From Sphagnum compactum (lineage: Eukaryota > Bryophyta > Sphagnopsida > Sphagnales), in contig OZ234493.1 of NCBI GenBank assembly GCA_965153455.1, forward strand, positions 4,278,001 through 4,342,000: a stretch of DNA of 64,000 nt, given 5' to 3'. The translations under genes were made by a program, and so were the position numbers. Positions 38,236 to 50,985 of the stretch are shown one piece after another (within the stretch, counting starts at the first letter, position 1; every line of letters begins with the position of its first letter). The notes under the pieces are model-generated. The model was given only the letters and a program-made list of their open reading frames with translations, was not told the origin of the DNA and did not search any database.

Positions 38236-40040
38236 TTTGAACCCCATTACTCCTGGATATACACACATTGGCATATTCAGCAACACTTGCATGCTTTTTG
38301 GCCAACTCTTTAAGCTTCAAGGTTTTGCAGGTTCTTCTGAGGTGATACACCTGTTGGGTTGCACAATATCATTCAAGCAGACCAAGAGAATGAGGTCTAA
38401 GTTACCAGGTCATGGTAAGATGGTGTTAAGGTATCCAACCCTAAAGACTAGGGTGTGAAGAGCTCAATCTGAAAGAGAAAGCCAGGTGAGTTGATGTGAT
38501 CTTGGCCATCAAAGCAAATGAGAGTAAAAGATATATGCATTATTTGGTGGCCGTAACTGTGCCATTTAGATGTGCAACTTCTTAGAGTTGACATGAGTTT
38601 GTGGAAAAGAAGACTTCTAAATTGGTCTTTTGACAAATTTTGAATTGATGAGATATTGGAACTTTGCTTAAGGTAAAAGGATACATGGATTTGTCGATCC
38701 TTACTCCAGCTTTATGGATGTGTTGATCTTGTTCAACAACTTGAGTCACCAAGATCTCTGAAGAGTATTGGTACTATGTTCCCCTCAAATTATTTCAGTT
38801 TGGTCCTGAAGGAGGTCAGCAAGCCAGGGAATCCTGTGAATTCATTTGTCATGTTTTCAGGTTGCTTGAACCCATTTCTGCATTGGCACCTGGTGTAATA
38901 AATGGCTGGAAATGGGATGTGGACATGTTGCCTGTGGATATTGTCCAAGGCTACTGTGCTGCTCTCTACTGTGACAAATGTAGTCTGGGATGCTCTTGAG
39001 CAAATTATGATGTGAGTGTAAGATCTTAGCCAGAACTTCTGGTGTTTTTTACCGGAACTACAGTAATTGTTTACTGGAATCAGACTACAAGAACTAGAGG
39101 TTTTGCAATATGATATCATGGCCAGACACATGATTGGTGAGTGTGGTGTGGCTAGTGTTGTTAATGGACACTGTTCTCACCTTTCATGCAGCTATTTTAA
39201 AATCTCTACTTACCCCAATTGTGCTGCCATGATTATCTTGGCCTGAGGCCAAGTCAAGAAATGATGTTCCACCATATTCACAATATTAATTCTTGTTTGC
39301 TTTCAAATTACTTTCCATGTCTATTCCTTGTGTTATACCACAGACGTTCTGAAAATGTTGGTCCTATACATGTGGTGACTCATCGATATGTTTGTATCAC
39401 GCCAGTGTTTCTACTATATTCTTTGAGAAAATAAGTTTTATGTCCAAAAAGTTTCGTAATGCCACATGTCATATTTTAATAAATGGATGACAATTAATGA
39501 TGTCAGCATGACATCATGGTGCAATTATAATAAATTGCATAGTAGTTGAAAATGAGTTTTTTTGATAAAATTGCAATTGAGTTACAACTTTGCAACTCAT
39601 ACAACTTGTCCATTAACACTCATGACATATAAATATAGTGATTTGTAAGTGTCCTTTGCAACTCGAAAATTTAGTCGCAAAGCTAGTTGTAAAACATCTT
39701 TTTTTCTCATAATGATAAGGCACTCCATACATAGCAAATGGATCCAACCACTCTATTTGGAGCCGCACATGCCCCTTTAGATCATTATTTTATTTTTAGA
39801 ATCTTCTTAAAAAAATTTTAATACGTCTTTTGGAAAGAAAAAAATTAATTATTTTGAATATTATTATGTTAAGGTGTATATTAAAAAATATCCAAAAATA
39901 TGTCATTAAAAAATATTTTCAAATTGTGTTTTTAGTGTCAAAACTACTTTGAATTCCTTTTATGTAGCTTTTAAGCAGTGGTTACAAGAGGTTAAAAATC
40001 TTTATATGTATTTTTCACTCATTAGGTTGATTCCAATTTT
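38236..40040. other. Gap after the SUMO protease gene
   Basis: The first kilobase has transcript-like, less AT-rich composition and may hold the 3' UTR; the rest is AT-rich. No gene is recognised. AATAAA-like hexamers are too common here to place a polyadenylation site. Confidence 0.45.
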
Positions 40041-40054
40041 TTATGACATGTGTA

Positions 40055-40159
40055 GGGTAAGGCCCTATGATAGGGCATTACCAGAGTGAGGGCCTGCACA
40101 AGGTGATAGTTCAGTGCATACCTCAGACCCCATCCTGGTAACGGTGTCAGGCCTTACCC
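40055..40159. repeat. Nested foldback (hairpin) about 105 bp
   Basis: Four pairs of arms nest in order: GGGTAAGGCC (40055) with GGCCTTACCC (40150); TTACCAG (40078) with CTGGTAA (40135); TGAGG (40087) with CCTCA (40121); TGCAC (40095) with GTGCA (40114). A smaller GCCCTAT/ATAGGGC hairpin lies inside the left arm. It lies between two convergent genes. It could be a foldback transposon, a small-RNA precursor or a structured transcript end. Confidence 0.75.
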
Positions 40160-41987
40160 ATTGTAAAGAAAGAGGCCAATGGACAAGATAAAAAAAGGCA
40201 GATGTAGAATCAGTAACCGAGATGAACCCACCTTGCAAATAGTGAGAACTTTACAGAGCATAAGAACCCTCTTTGAAATGAAATTGACCCTCCCCATTGT
40301 GGAGGTAAATCATACCAGATAGATGTGCCTCTGTTTCATACTGACAGAGTAATGGGCCTGCTTGAGGCTTTAGCCGAGTTCAGACCCATTCTGGGTGGAT
40401 AAGTGTATAACAGTGAGCATTGTGATGTGATACAGATTCTGCTGAACATACAGAATTCTCTAGCACAGCCAGTGGCTATTCAACCAAAGTCACCATTAAA
40501 GCATCTGGCATAGGGAAGAGGATCAACAAATACTTGGAGAATACGAGGATTAGAGGATTGCAAGGATAAGCTTGTATTGTAAGATTGCACAATAGACTTT
40601 AAGCAGGTGAATATTGTAAGTATTAAAAATCTCCCTCCAAAATTGGAGGAGCCACTTAAGAATCAATCTCTCTCCCAAATTAGAGGAGCCGGTTAGCCAA
40701 ATCATGCAGCTGCACAAAGGGGAACACGATGACAAAAGGAGACTAACAATCTGTTTATGCGTCAGGGCAAAGGATGAGAAGGTGGCACTGTTGGGGAAGG
40801 ATGTGTAAAGACTGGGAACTTGAGGCAAATTTGGTGTAGTGTCCAAGGCTGTGTGTAGTCCTTATCTTTGAGTGAACTGGCTCAGGTAGAACTGCGCATC
40901 ACCAAACACATACCTATCACCAAACACTTTCCAATTTTCCTCATTCCTTAACCAAATTGAGCAATTTTTGTGACATTGGACATGCAAACTGGAGGGCTAC
41001 AAATGTTCTGGCTGCAAGAAGGGAAATTTTGCTCACCCCTGCTTCCCCACCTCTGTCTGCAACTGTCAACCTCAATTTTCCTTTTTACTTCAGTGCTCTG
41101 CCTTTACACTGTGTAGAGCCCTCAGAGCGAAAATATGACCCCCCCCAAACCGCCCCAGGGTGCAGGTCCCTTATTTCCACACCACCTTGCTCCTTGGGCT
41201 TTTACCCTATACACTAACCATCCATCCTTCATCGTGCACTCATGGGTGCTGGTTCACTCTGACCTATTTCAAAGGTAAACATTTGCATAATGGCACAACC
41301 CAAATGAGTTTGATTTTGGTATAGCATTTAGGAAGGACATATTAATGGATAATGACAGGGAAGTTGCGAATCTCTTTAAGCAAAGAGCAAAGGGCTACTA
41401 TCTTCTTGATTCTCTTCCCCAAGATCAGTTGTGAACATATGCACTGTGTGAAAGTGGAGGCAGATCAAGTCCAGTTCCAACTCTCATCATCTCATCCACA
41501 ATCTGCATATGATAAAGGAAGAAATTTGCTGAATTGGGATTAGTTAATCATTGTTTATCATGCACAACCTGAAGTATTGAGCTGATCCACAAATCCAGTG
41601 ATCATAATTGTTCAGTGGTCTAAGGTGATAGAGATAAAAGTTTTAGTTTAGTATAGCTATAGCTCTCCTTTAATGAAGGCTGCACTCATACTTGTGACAG
41701 TCTCTTGGGGTCCCACAACAATTCCCTTCCAAGTAGCAGAGAAACCTAAAGACTTAAGTAGTTTAATAATAGCATCTGCTAAAGTTCATGATGCAAGCAC
41801 AAAATGGTCATGACAGCCTAGAATATCTGCCATAATACATCACTTCTCCAGAACACTAGATGAGTCTGTAAGCCAAGACCAAATATTGAAGAATGGTCTT
41901 TGGCTGTGAACAAAGCACACACCCCAGCTGGGACTTTGGAGTACTTACAGACATCAGTTTTTCAAGGAACTGCTGGAACATGGTCAA
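40160..41987. other. Gap before the CID-type gene
   Basis: About 1.8 kb with no supportable gene. The composition is more balanced than in the long AT-rich gaps. Short repeats such as CTCCCTCCAAAATTGGAGGAGCC / CTCTCCCAAATTAGAGGAGCC occur near 40629-40693. The right part is probably the 3' UTR of the minus-strand gene. Confidence 0.45.
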
Positions 41988-44900
41988 TCAATGCAGTGAA
42001 TTCCATGGAGATCGAGGCCTCACAGGTGTCTTTGAAGGGCTCACCCTAAACAGCCAAAGCAAGATTTGAAGTCTTGAATGAAAGAAAGACTAATGCAACT
42101 TGAAGTGTCGAACATCTCAAACTTAACATGGAGCAGAAATAGAAAGGTGCCAAGAAACTGAGATCTTCATTGCAGACCAGGATTTACTCACCTAATTGGA
42201 AGTGAACCCAAGACAGCTCCACTGCAGTTCAGTGCAGCAACTGCACTTTCAGCCTGCAAAGGAGATATTCAAATCAGTATTTTGCAGAGACAAAAGCTCC
42301 TTTTGCACCACATCTGATTTTAATTTCCACATTTACAGTCACATGAATGCAAATGCACTGTAATTGTTTGAGAGCATCTTCAAGCATCAATAGTCAAGGA
42401 CAGATTCTCCAAAAAGAGATGTGGCCTAGAGTCCAAGAATTTTAGTGACATAGCACTTCCTTTTTCACAGCACTCTGAGGGAGTATTCCATGTGGAGGAG
42501 ATTCCTTTGTTCAACTAGCAATATTAGGTTGAAATATACCCTGAGTTCTATTAGCATTGGAGCCTCAACAATGATGTGGGCCTCCCATTTCAATTCCCAG
42601 AATTACTTCATTTGAATCCTGACCTCTCCACAAGTGCATCTACCCCAAGATTACATACTACCAAAATATGCAAATCATCAACGCATCAGCAGTACCAGCA
42701 CCATCTCCAGAAGTGAACACCTCAAAAGGTGTCCAAAGTTGTTGAAGAGATGCAATCACACCTCCATTGACTGTTCAGACAACTTGTGCATATTACACCA
42801 TCAAAGTAGATACAAAAGATGAAGCCTGCAAGCCTACAGGGCCCATTATGCTGCGATCTTCCTGGATAAATCACCCTAAATCATCTTGGAAATTAAGCAA
42901 CCTATAGATGAGAGAGTTCACTCACCATGACAAACTCTACAAATGCTATTCGTGTCGAATGATGGTGGTCCCCCAGTAATCTTAGCTGTGCAACCTGCAC
43001 ATTCCATCTCCAAGCAGTTTCCAGAAAACTGTCAGGATCTACTAACTTAAGCAATTAAGGCCTCATTCATGGTCACCACTATAAAACCCAAAAGGGAGAG
43101 AGAGAGCCCTCATGTGAAACATGTGGCAATGGGTATCTATCACACATGGTCAATTAAAAGTGAAACAATGTGCATACTTACCTCACCACACAAAGATTCA
43201 AAGAAGAGCTTTATATCAGCCTGCAACACCTGCACTCAAGGTAACACTTATTCAGAGAAAAGTTTAAAGTGACAGATACTTCCCTCCAGAGAAGGTGGCA
43301 GGACTCAGTCTAAACCCTGAAAGAGGCCTCATTGCACAGAGAACAAGATTAAAGCATTAATAACATAAACCAAACTTGATTCATATTCCAATTCACCTTC
43401 TTGTCAATATTAGTGCAATATATTGTGCGAGCACACATCTCCCGATCATCTTCAGTCTGCCACAATTGGCTTGTAAGCATGAGTAATGGAAGAGCGAGCA
43501 AGTCAGTGAGCCTGCACCACACAGAATCTAAACTGGCTAATCCGAATAATGGCTGGGTTTGTTGTGCCAATTCAACACTACCTCTCACAAGAGATGCAAA
43601 ACAGAGATTCTGCCAATACCTATGTGGGATTACTCCTAACATGTGCTGTTTGATCCAGAGTTGTGCTAGTGGAAAGTCCAATGAAGCAAAGTTCCTCATC
43701 AAATAACACAGGCTACCAGCATGAATCCTATCTCATGAGTGTGAAACATTTTTATGAGTATATTCTAACCAGAACCAATCACCAGATCAGAAGAAAAAGT
43801 GTAACTTTAGTGTAATCTTACCTGAGGTAGGAAGGTTGGATTGACTGGCACAATAGCTGTCTTGGAAGGAAGAACCCGAACAGGATAATATCCCAGCATT
43901 GTGCCACTAAGGCTCAGTGCTGCGTGGGCACCCTCTGGTTATCATGGAGAAATAGACGGCCACACAAGGAGTATGAGAGAAAGACCAGGACGAAGAAGTT
44001 TAATCAAACTTCATGAACATAATGGCTTGATCACAAAACTAGTTGCTCTGGAACCTGCCAGCAAAACAGACAGTACCTTCATCTGTGAATTCAACAAAAG
44101 CAAATCGAAGTACGGAGTTTGGGTCTCCACACACCCGACAATCCACCACCTGAAGCCAAAGAAAAATTCTATGAGTCTTGCATGAAGTGCAATGTCTCCA
44201 GATCATGTTCATAGAGCTTCTTGAGTCATCTGAGAATTACCTGACCACATGTAATGAACAGAGCAGCAAGCTGTTCTTCTGTAACCTTTCATAAACCACA
44301 CAGCAAGCCAACATAGTCAGTCCACATTGTCTCCATCATTCTACTCTAAGAAAATCTGCAAAGGATACACTCAGGAAAGGGACAGATACACTGGCTGACA
44401 GACTCTTCACAATTTTCTGCATGACATCGAGGAGAAGACATATCAAATATCCTCTGCACATTAACTTTTGGATGAAGGAGCTTGTCATTCAAGCTCCAAC
44501 AAGCGTTCTTGAATAATTACAGATGGCGTAGGTCTGCAAATTGAGTCGATAGGTATTCACACAATCCTCACCTTGTGATCTGTGTTGCCACCATTGAAAC
44601 AGTGAGCACAGTCTCCGATCTATTAGCATTGCAGAAGTTTAGAAATTGGGATATTGGAGGACATCTATTCGATGGTCTCAAAAGACATCGATTGAGGGAC
44701 CTGGAAAGTCGCGGACAGACCTTTTCGAGAGAGACGGCGGCAAGGCAGTCTTACCTGCTGATCTATGTCCGACACATACACCGTTCGTCGGATACTATCT
44801 TCCCGCTGCGCCCGATTTGTTCGACTATTGACGCGTTTCTTATTAACCGCACTTGTGGCATTCTTCAATCACGTCAACCAAATCCACGTCAACACTCTCG

Positions 44901-45353
44901 GGTTGTGCAAAGATCAAAGAACAGACATAGAACAAAAGTCGTGAAAGCACGACGAGAAAAACAGCAAAGGAAGCAGGCATCGGCTACCTTGCGATAATTT
45001 TGCTTGGGAATTGATGATGCGAGACCAGGAGAAACAGCATCAGCATGGGACGGTGGAATGAACTCCTTGGCCAGGGGATTAAGTTTCGTAAGGAGCTCTT
45101 CCAGTTCCCGTATACTGTCATTACTGTCGGCATCCAGTGCACCTACTTCATCATCCGCCCTGCTCTCGCGCACGCCATTCTCGCCATTCGCTTGGGGCAT
45201 TTGCGCTTGCCTTGCCTGCTGCTGATCCCGAGGAGGGTTAGCATACAGCTCATCTACTCCACTCTGCTGCACGTCTAACGAGAGAAGCGAAGAATAGTTT
45301 CGTGCCGTCGTCGGAAGCAAGTTCACCACCAGTCCCATTTCAGCCACAGCCAT
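41988..45353 (-). CDS. CID-type PAM2 plus two-RRM protein (PABP-interacting)
   Basis: Exons on the minus strand: 44988-45353, 44755-44862, 44241-44285, 44077-44149, 43822-43934, 43397-43456, 43182-43229, 42926-42994, 42192-42253, 41988-42045. They total 1002 nt and encode 333 residues plus a stop. A PAM2 motif (KLNPLAKEFIPPS, residues 90-102) is the ligand for the MLLE domain of poly(A)-binding protein. A basic stretch follows, then RRM1 (RRTVYVSDIDQQ, then VLRFAFVEFTDE) and RRM2 (RTIYCTNIDKK, then STRIAFVEFVM). The order PAM2-RRM-RRM and the linkers (GTMLGYYPVRVLPSKTAI; REMCARTIYCTNI) match plant CID8-CID13 proteins, so a role in mRNA translation or stability with PABP is inferred. The C terminus (VSPSKTPVRPRSPW) is conserved. 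Intron phases close throughout. Confidence 0.95.
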
Positions 45354-45740
45354 GCCTGCTGATGTCCCTCTCTCCTACTCCCTGCACCCTTTCACCGAAC
45401 ACATGTTTCCATTTTCGCTTTCATCGCCTGCCCTAACGATACCTTCATTGTCCTGTGCTTCTGCTTTTGAATCTTGTTCCTCAGATGCTTGACTGTGTAG
45501 TGCTGCCGATCAAGATCTGATCCGCGATCCCCGCGCGCACAGCACAACTGTGGCTTCGCTATGCCGTGCCTCCTCCTCGCTCTCCCTCTCCCGTGCTGTC
45601 TGGAAGACCACGCGCGGGGGAACACTGGCACGAGAGACGACGACGACAAGCCTGTGGTAAGTCACTAGTTACTTACTTCTCACTCTGATTGTTGAGTAGG
45701 TAATCATTCCACTAGTCACTAGTAAATCACTAGTAACAAG
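45354..45740 (-). promoter_or_regulatory. Upstream region of the CID-type gene with four CACTAGT motifs
   Basis: Upstream (on the minus strand) of the start codon at 45353. The leader side is CpG- and pyrimidine-rich. CACTAGT, containing the palindrome ACTAGT, occurs at 45663, 45710, 45717 and 45728, a tight cluster about 310-380 bp upstream of the start codon. No TATA element is evident. The cluster could bind a factor or be chance; no function is known to me. Confidence 0.4.
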
Positions 45741-48700
45741 CAGCTGCCCTTAAATTTCGCATTTAAGGCCTGATTTTTTTTAATAAAAAAATTTGGGTAA
45801 TGCCCACGGTCAAGTGCCTAAAATCCGGGCAGAGGTTTTTATGACCTGAAATTTTTGGACACGGACAAAAAAGGGTTTTTGTGACCCTACTAATTCACCA
45901 AATTTTGAAAAAATTAAAGCATTGAAATCACCAGATTTTCATTTTTTTACGACAGTTACAGAGGTAGCCAAAATATAAAAGGATCCTTAAATTATTTTTT
46001 ATTTTCTCATCTGGTCTATAGCCAAATATGGAAAAACTTCCATTTCATTGTTGAATTTTCATTATTTTAAAATTGTTGTTCCTATTTTTTTTCCCTCCAT
46101 CAATGTTTTTTTTGTATTTCTTCGATTCAATTTGTTGAAAGTTTTTTCCTTCGGCTTTGGAAAAAAATGTGCTTTTCTTGAATAATCGTGAACAAAAAAG
46201 TCATAAAGCCAATGTTCTTTTACTAGAGCTCATTTTCATGGGTTGGAACAAGTTGTTTTCCTTTTGGAAAAAAAATCGTCAAAGGGTGAAATAGTCTCTA
46301 AAAATGAAATATTTTATCAGAATTTATTTCTTTTTTTAAATTTTGTCTAGAACAAAAAAATTGTATTTTTGGGGGAGGGTGTCACAAAATTATGTTTGTT
46401 GGTTGCAATTTTAAGATTTCCTTGAAATAATGTCACCAATTCAATCAAAATTTGCCTAAAGATGTTCTCGACTAGTGTTTTTTTTTAAGGGTGAATTTTT
46501 TCCCAATTTCAACCTTTAAAATGTGATTTTGACCTAAACAAAATATTTTCCATGGAAAACATAGCCCAAATTCGCTGGATTTTTTTTTTAAAAAAGGGTT
46601 TCCAAATCACCAATTTTTAATGACAAGTTCCAATATGTAGCCAATAATATATAAAGATTTTTTTCTTATTTTCATATTTAGTTTGTAACCAAATCTAGCT
46701 AAATTGTCTTATGGATGATTGCAAGTTCAACTACATCACAAAATTTGAAACCCTACCCATGATCACCTTGGCTCCATCGAAAAATTGAAGAAAAATAATG
46801 GTTGGGATAGACCTATGTGCATTTGTAAACTCCTAAATTTGTTTTTTGAGTTACGAGGCACGATACATAATAAATGTATAATACCTAATGTCCCCTTGAA
46901 ATGCAAAGGCATATTCCTTGGTGTCCTTTGACATCATATCTAGCACTTTCAACATCCTTTGGTGCCCCCTTTTTGCTTAAAAACAAAAAATTCCTACTTA
47001 ACTTGGCACCCATTATGTAGGAATACAATTATACGAGCCCTATGCCTTGATGAACAATCCAACAAATCATCCAAAATGGGTACCAAAATGGATGAATTTT
47101 TAATCCTTATTGAAAAATTAAAATTATACTAGGATTGGATGAATGGAGGATGAATAATTTGTATGGATTTTTAGATGAAGTTTTTATAATGAACAATCCG
47201 GATAAGTAGTTTGGATGAAGGTTTATGATATCATTTTGCCATGGTGAGTTATATGTGGACTTGATACCTGGGGCAAGTCAAAAACCATAGGATCCCAACA
47301 AATGGGGGAGGTGTAAAACATGGGCAAATCTACAAGTGAGGTAAATTGCAAAGTCAATTACAAAGGCAAGTCCAAAGTTATAAACAGTGGAAACTCTATT
47401 ACATGTAGTCATACTATACTACAACTATTTATGTATGATGGATAATTTCATCACATACAACTCATACAACATTATTCAACAATTTACAATTTTTCATTTT
47501 GTGCCCCAACTTGAGGAACACAATGTTGACACAAACTAACGATGACCCATCTCAAAAATGTTCCTTATATCTTTGCCATGAACTATGTTAAACGTTTTGA
47601 ACAATCTTACTTAGGTCACCCACCATAATCTATTTGCAAAGACTTCATACAACCCCAATTACCTTTTATTCATATCCCCTTTCTATTCATGCAATTCAAT
47701 AAAATGGCTTTTGAGAGTTGCAAATAGGTGTTTTAATAAGATTAGAAAATGTTGCTAAGTTATTGTTATTGGAATTAGAAACCTTGAACACCCAGTTGAT
47801 GGCAATACGAATTCATTGATGTCATTATTTTAGTTATCCTCACTTTCATTTGTGTGCAGCACTTGCTAATTGATCAAGTATTTGTCCCTTTTTCCAACTT
47901 CCAATGCGTGCACTAAACATTGTTAGTAATGAACCAACTTTGTTAGGCAAGGTCTATTTTGAAATTTCCCCAACCAATGTTGCATTCATCATATTGCTCC
48001 AAGAAAAGTGCAAGCATTCCTTCTCAACGATGTTGTTCAAGCTATGGGTTTGTGATCTCATCATTCAATTGTCATTTGAATGAGGCCACTAGCTACCGTA
48101 ACAAGTCTTTCATTTTCAACAACTTTTTGCAAACTTCAATAACATGTTTCCATTTGTCTGGATTGATTTTACTAATTCCTCTATATTGATAGATTTTTGT
48201 TTTGGTTCCACCATAGCAAACATGGGTCTACTGCATCTAACCTCTTTGTGTTACCATACATGTATTATATGTATGTCTTCTCTAATTTATAGTAGCATCA
48301 CAATTCCAACACAACCAAATTCAAGGTTGAGTTTCCCATATCTTCTAGGTTTATTAAAAGATATATTCACAAATAATGTTGTAAATGAGGAACTCCTTAA
48401 ATTTTGTCATTAATGTTCCACTTACATAAAACACATATTTCAAATCTTTGCCTCTAGCACAAGTGGTAAGTTGCTCCACCTACTCGTAAACATGTCTACA
48501 AATAGAATAATGAATAATAGGCCTGCATTAGAAAAAAAGGTGCCATGCATTCCATCTCTAATAAAATGTGTAAAATGTCATTTAAGGGAAATCTTTGAAT
48601 CCTATTTGATTTGCTTGAATGGGAATATAAATGGTAAAAGTCCTAATGAAGTCAATTGTTTTTTAGTGTCAAGTTTCAATAAGCTTTCCTATCATCTAAT

Positions 48701-50288
48701 GATCACCACATCCCATTTCAATTGGTCTTCAATAGACCTTTTGTGGTGGAATTCTAGAGGGCCTTCCTTGTTCCTCCTTTAAATTTGTTATAGCAGTACT
48801 ACTTCCCTAAATGTTCCCAAACACATTTCTCTAACCATGTAACCCATTTGAGTCATCTACAATGCAATAACCATTTAAAATTCAACTTCTAAGACTTGCT
48901 AAACAAACCATTTCCTAGCAGGCACATTTGGAAATTTCAATCCGTTTTCAATGCAATATTTGGTTGTTTAAGTCATCTTCAGCAATATGTGGTTGGGTAA
49001 AGCTAACACCGCCCTTGGCACACCCTTTGAAATCACAATAGAAGAAAGTAACTTCTTCTTGCTTCATCATCTATAAGTCTAATTTTATGCACCCGCATTC
49101 CAATTATTTCCACTTGTTTTTGCAAACTTGGTTCAATTGACCTTGACCCCCTTCCTTTCCAAAAACAAACCCCTAATAAAACTTAGGGCAATGCAATTAC
49201 ATTAATAATTTTCATCTTTAGATATATAAGAAGGTATAACTCCAAAGTTTTGGAAATCAAACTTGGGTCATAATAACTCTCATATTTGAAGCCATTGTTA
49301 TGTGTCCTTCCCCCTCACAACACCTCACATTCCTAAAGTGATGCATGTGAGTCATCAAGCTCCTTCCAAATGTCAAAACCTTTTTTACAAAGCCCCATTT
49401 TTAAAAAAACTATTTTGCATCTCCTTGCCCCTTTTCCTTCCTCATTGCTTCTAAAGCAAAGCATTCCTTGACAACACTTCAAGCTACAAATACTTCTATC
49501 AACTAATGGTGTTCAATCCTCAAGCAAATGTTGCAAGAAAAATAAAAGTTTCCCTCACAACACTATAGTTTCTACAAACAATTATGCCAAGGGCCAACAA
49601 CACTTTCGTTAGAGTAATCCATTATGTAATGTTGTAATATCAATCACAATTTCTCACAACAACTTTGATGTCCAAACAACTATGCAAACAAAAGTTCTAA
49701 ATAGCTCCCCAAATAAATTTACATTAAACAAAAAACACACATCTTTGGCCTCACAACACTTTCATGAACTCCAACTAGTTTTGCAATCAAGTCTACTTAA
49801 AGCTCCTAAACAATTAGCAACATCTGAAAAAAAAACAAATGAACTCCATTAAACAAGGATATTGGGCTTGTGAATTGGTTTAAGGTTTGATTACTTTGCA
49901 CAACTAGGATAACAATGCAACATCCTAAAACTAACTCCTAGTTATTTACACTAGTTACATGGCTATTGCAGAATGTTGTTCTTGAACAACAATAGGGTAT
50001 CTATAACCCACTTGTCAATTCTAACTTCAACATATTGATGCAAATGAAAAATAGTGGGTGTAAACTGCCTTATTAATGTGGAAAGAAAGATCAGGATAAT
50101 TTAGTAGCCCTCTAAAAACCATTAAAATCTTAGTGCAAATATTTGAACTAACATGATTAGCTTGTGAGAAAGGTTCATAGATAGGAGCATTATTTGAGTA
50201 CTTCTTGTAGAGCTTGAAAATAGACCCTTGCATTATCAAGCTCCCTACTTAATCCACCCCTAATTACTAAGTTGCTTGAACCTGTGAA
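45741..50288. other. AT-rich intergenic DNA, decayed
   Basis: About 4.5 kb without a supportable gene. Frames of 70-100 codons near 47959-48782 and others are isolated, have no recognised motifs and sit in DNA with the same composition as its surroundings. The left part (45780-46700) has many T-runs. Old retroelement debris is likely but not demonstrable. Confidence 0.5.
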
Positions 50289-50985
50289 CCCCAAAAAATT
50301 CCAATTGAACAATAGTTCTTTTGTCAAATCGACTTGGTGTAATATGAGGAACTTGAGATGTAAAAAATTCCAATTGAACAATAGTTCTTTTGTCAAATCG
50401 ACTTGGTGTAATATGAGGAACTTGAGATGTAAAAAATTCCAATTGAACAATAGTTCTTTTGTCAAATCGACTTGTTGTAATATGAGGAACTTGAGATGTA
50501 AAAAATTCCAATTGAACAATAGTTCTTTGCCAAATTGACTTGGTGTAATATGAAGAACTTGAGATGTAAAAAACTCCAATTGAACAATAGTTCATTGTCA
50601 AATCGACTTGGTGTAATATGAAGAACTTCAAATATAAAAATTTCCAATTGAACAATAGTTCTTTTGTCAAATTGACTTGGTGTAATATGAAGAACTTGAG
50701 ATGTAAAAAATTTCAATTGAACAATAGTTCTTTTGTCAAATCGACTTGGTGTAATATGAAGAACTTGAAATGTAAAAATTTCCAATTAAACAATAGTTCT
50801 TTTGTCAAATCGACTTGGTGTAATATGAATAACTTGAGATGTAAAAATTTCCAATTGAACAATAGTTCTTTGCCAAATCGACTTGGTGTAATATGAAGAA
50901 CTTGAGATGTAAAAAACTCCAATTGAACAATAGTTTTTTTGTCAAATCGACTTGGTGTGTAATATGAAGAACTTGAGATGTAAAA
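50289..50985. repeat. 68-69-bp tandem array, 10 units
   Basis: The unit core TCCAATTGAACAATAGTTC starts near 50300, 50369, 50438, 50507, 50575, 50643, 50713, 50781, 50850 and 50918. Each is followed by TTTTGTCAAATCGACTTGG and TGTAATATGA-GAACTTGAGATG. Units are well conserved; some lack the TTTTG and show TTTGCC instead. Open frames on both strands arise because 69 is a multiple of three and are not genes. Confidence 0.97.

Noticed and set aside
47959-48782. Plus-strand frames of 76-103 codons as a possible retrotransposon pol remnant
   Set aside because: No reverse transcriptase, integrase or protease motif is visible in any frame, and composition matches the surrounding AT-rich DNA.
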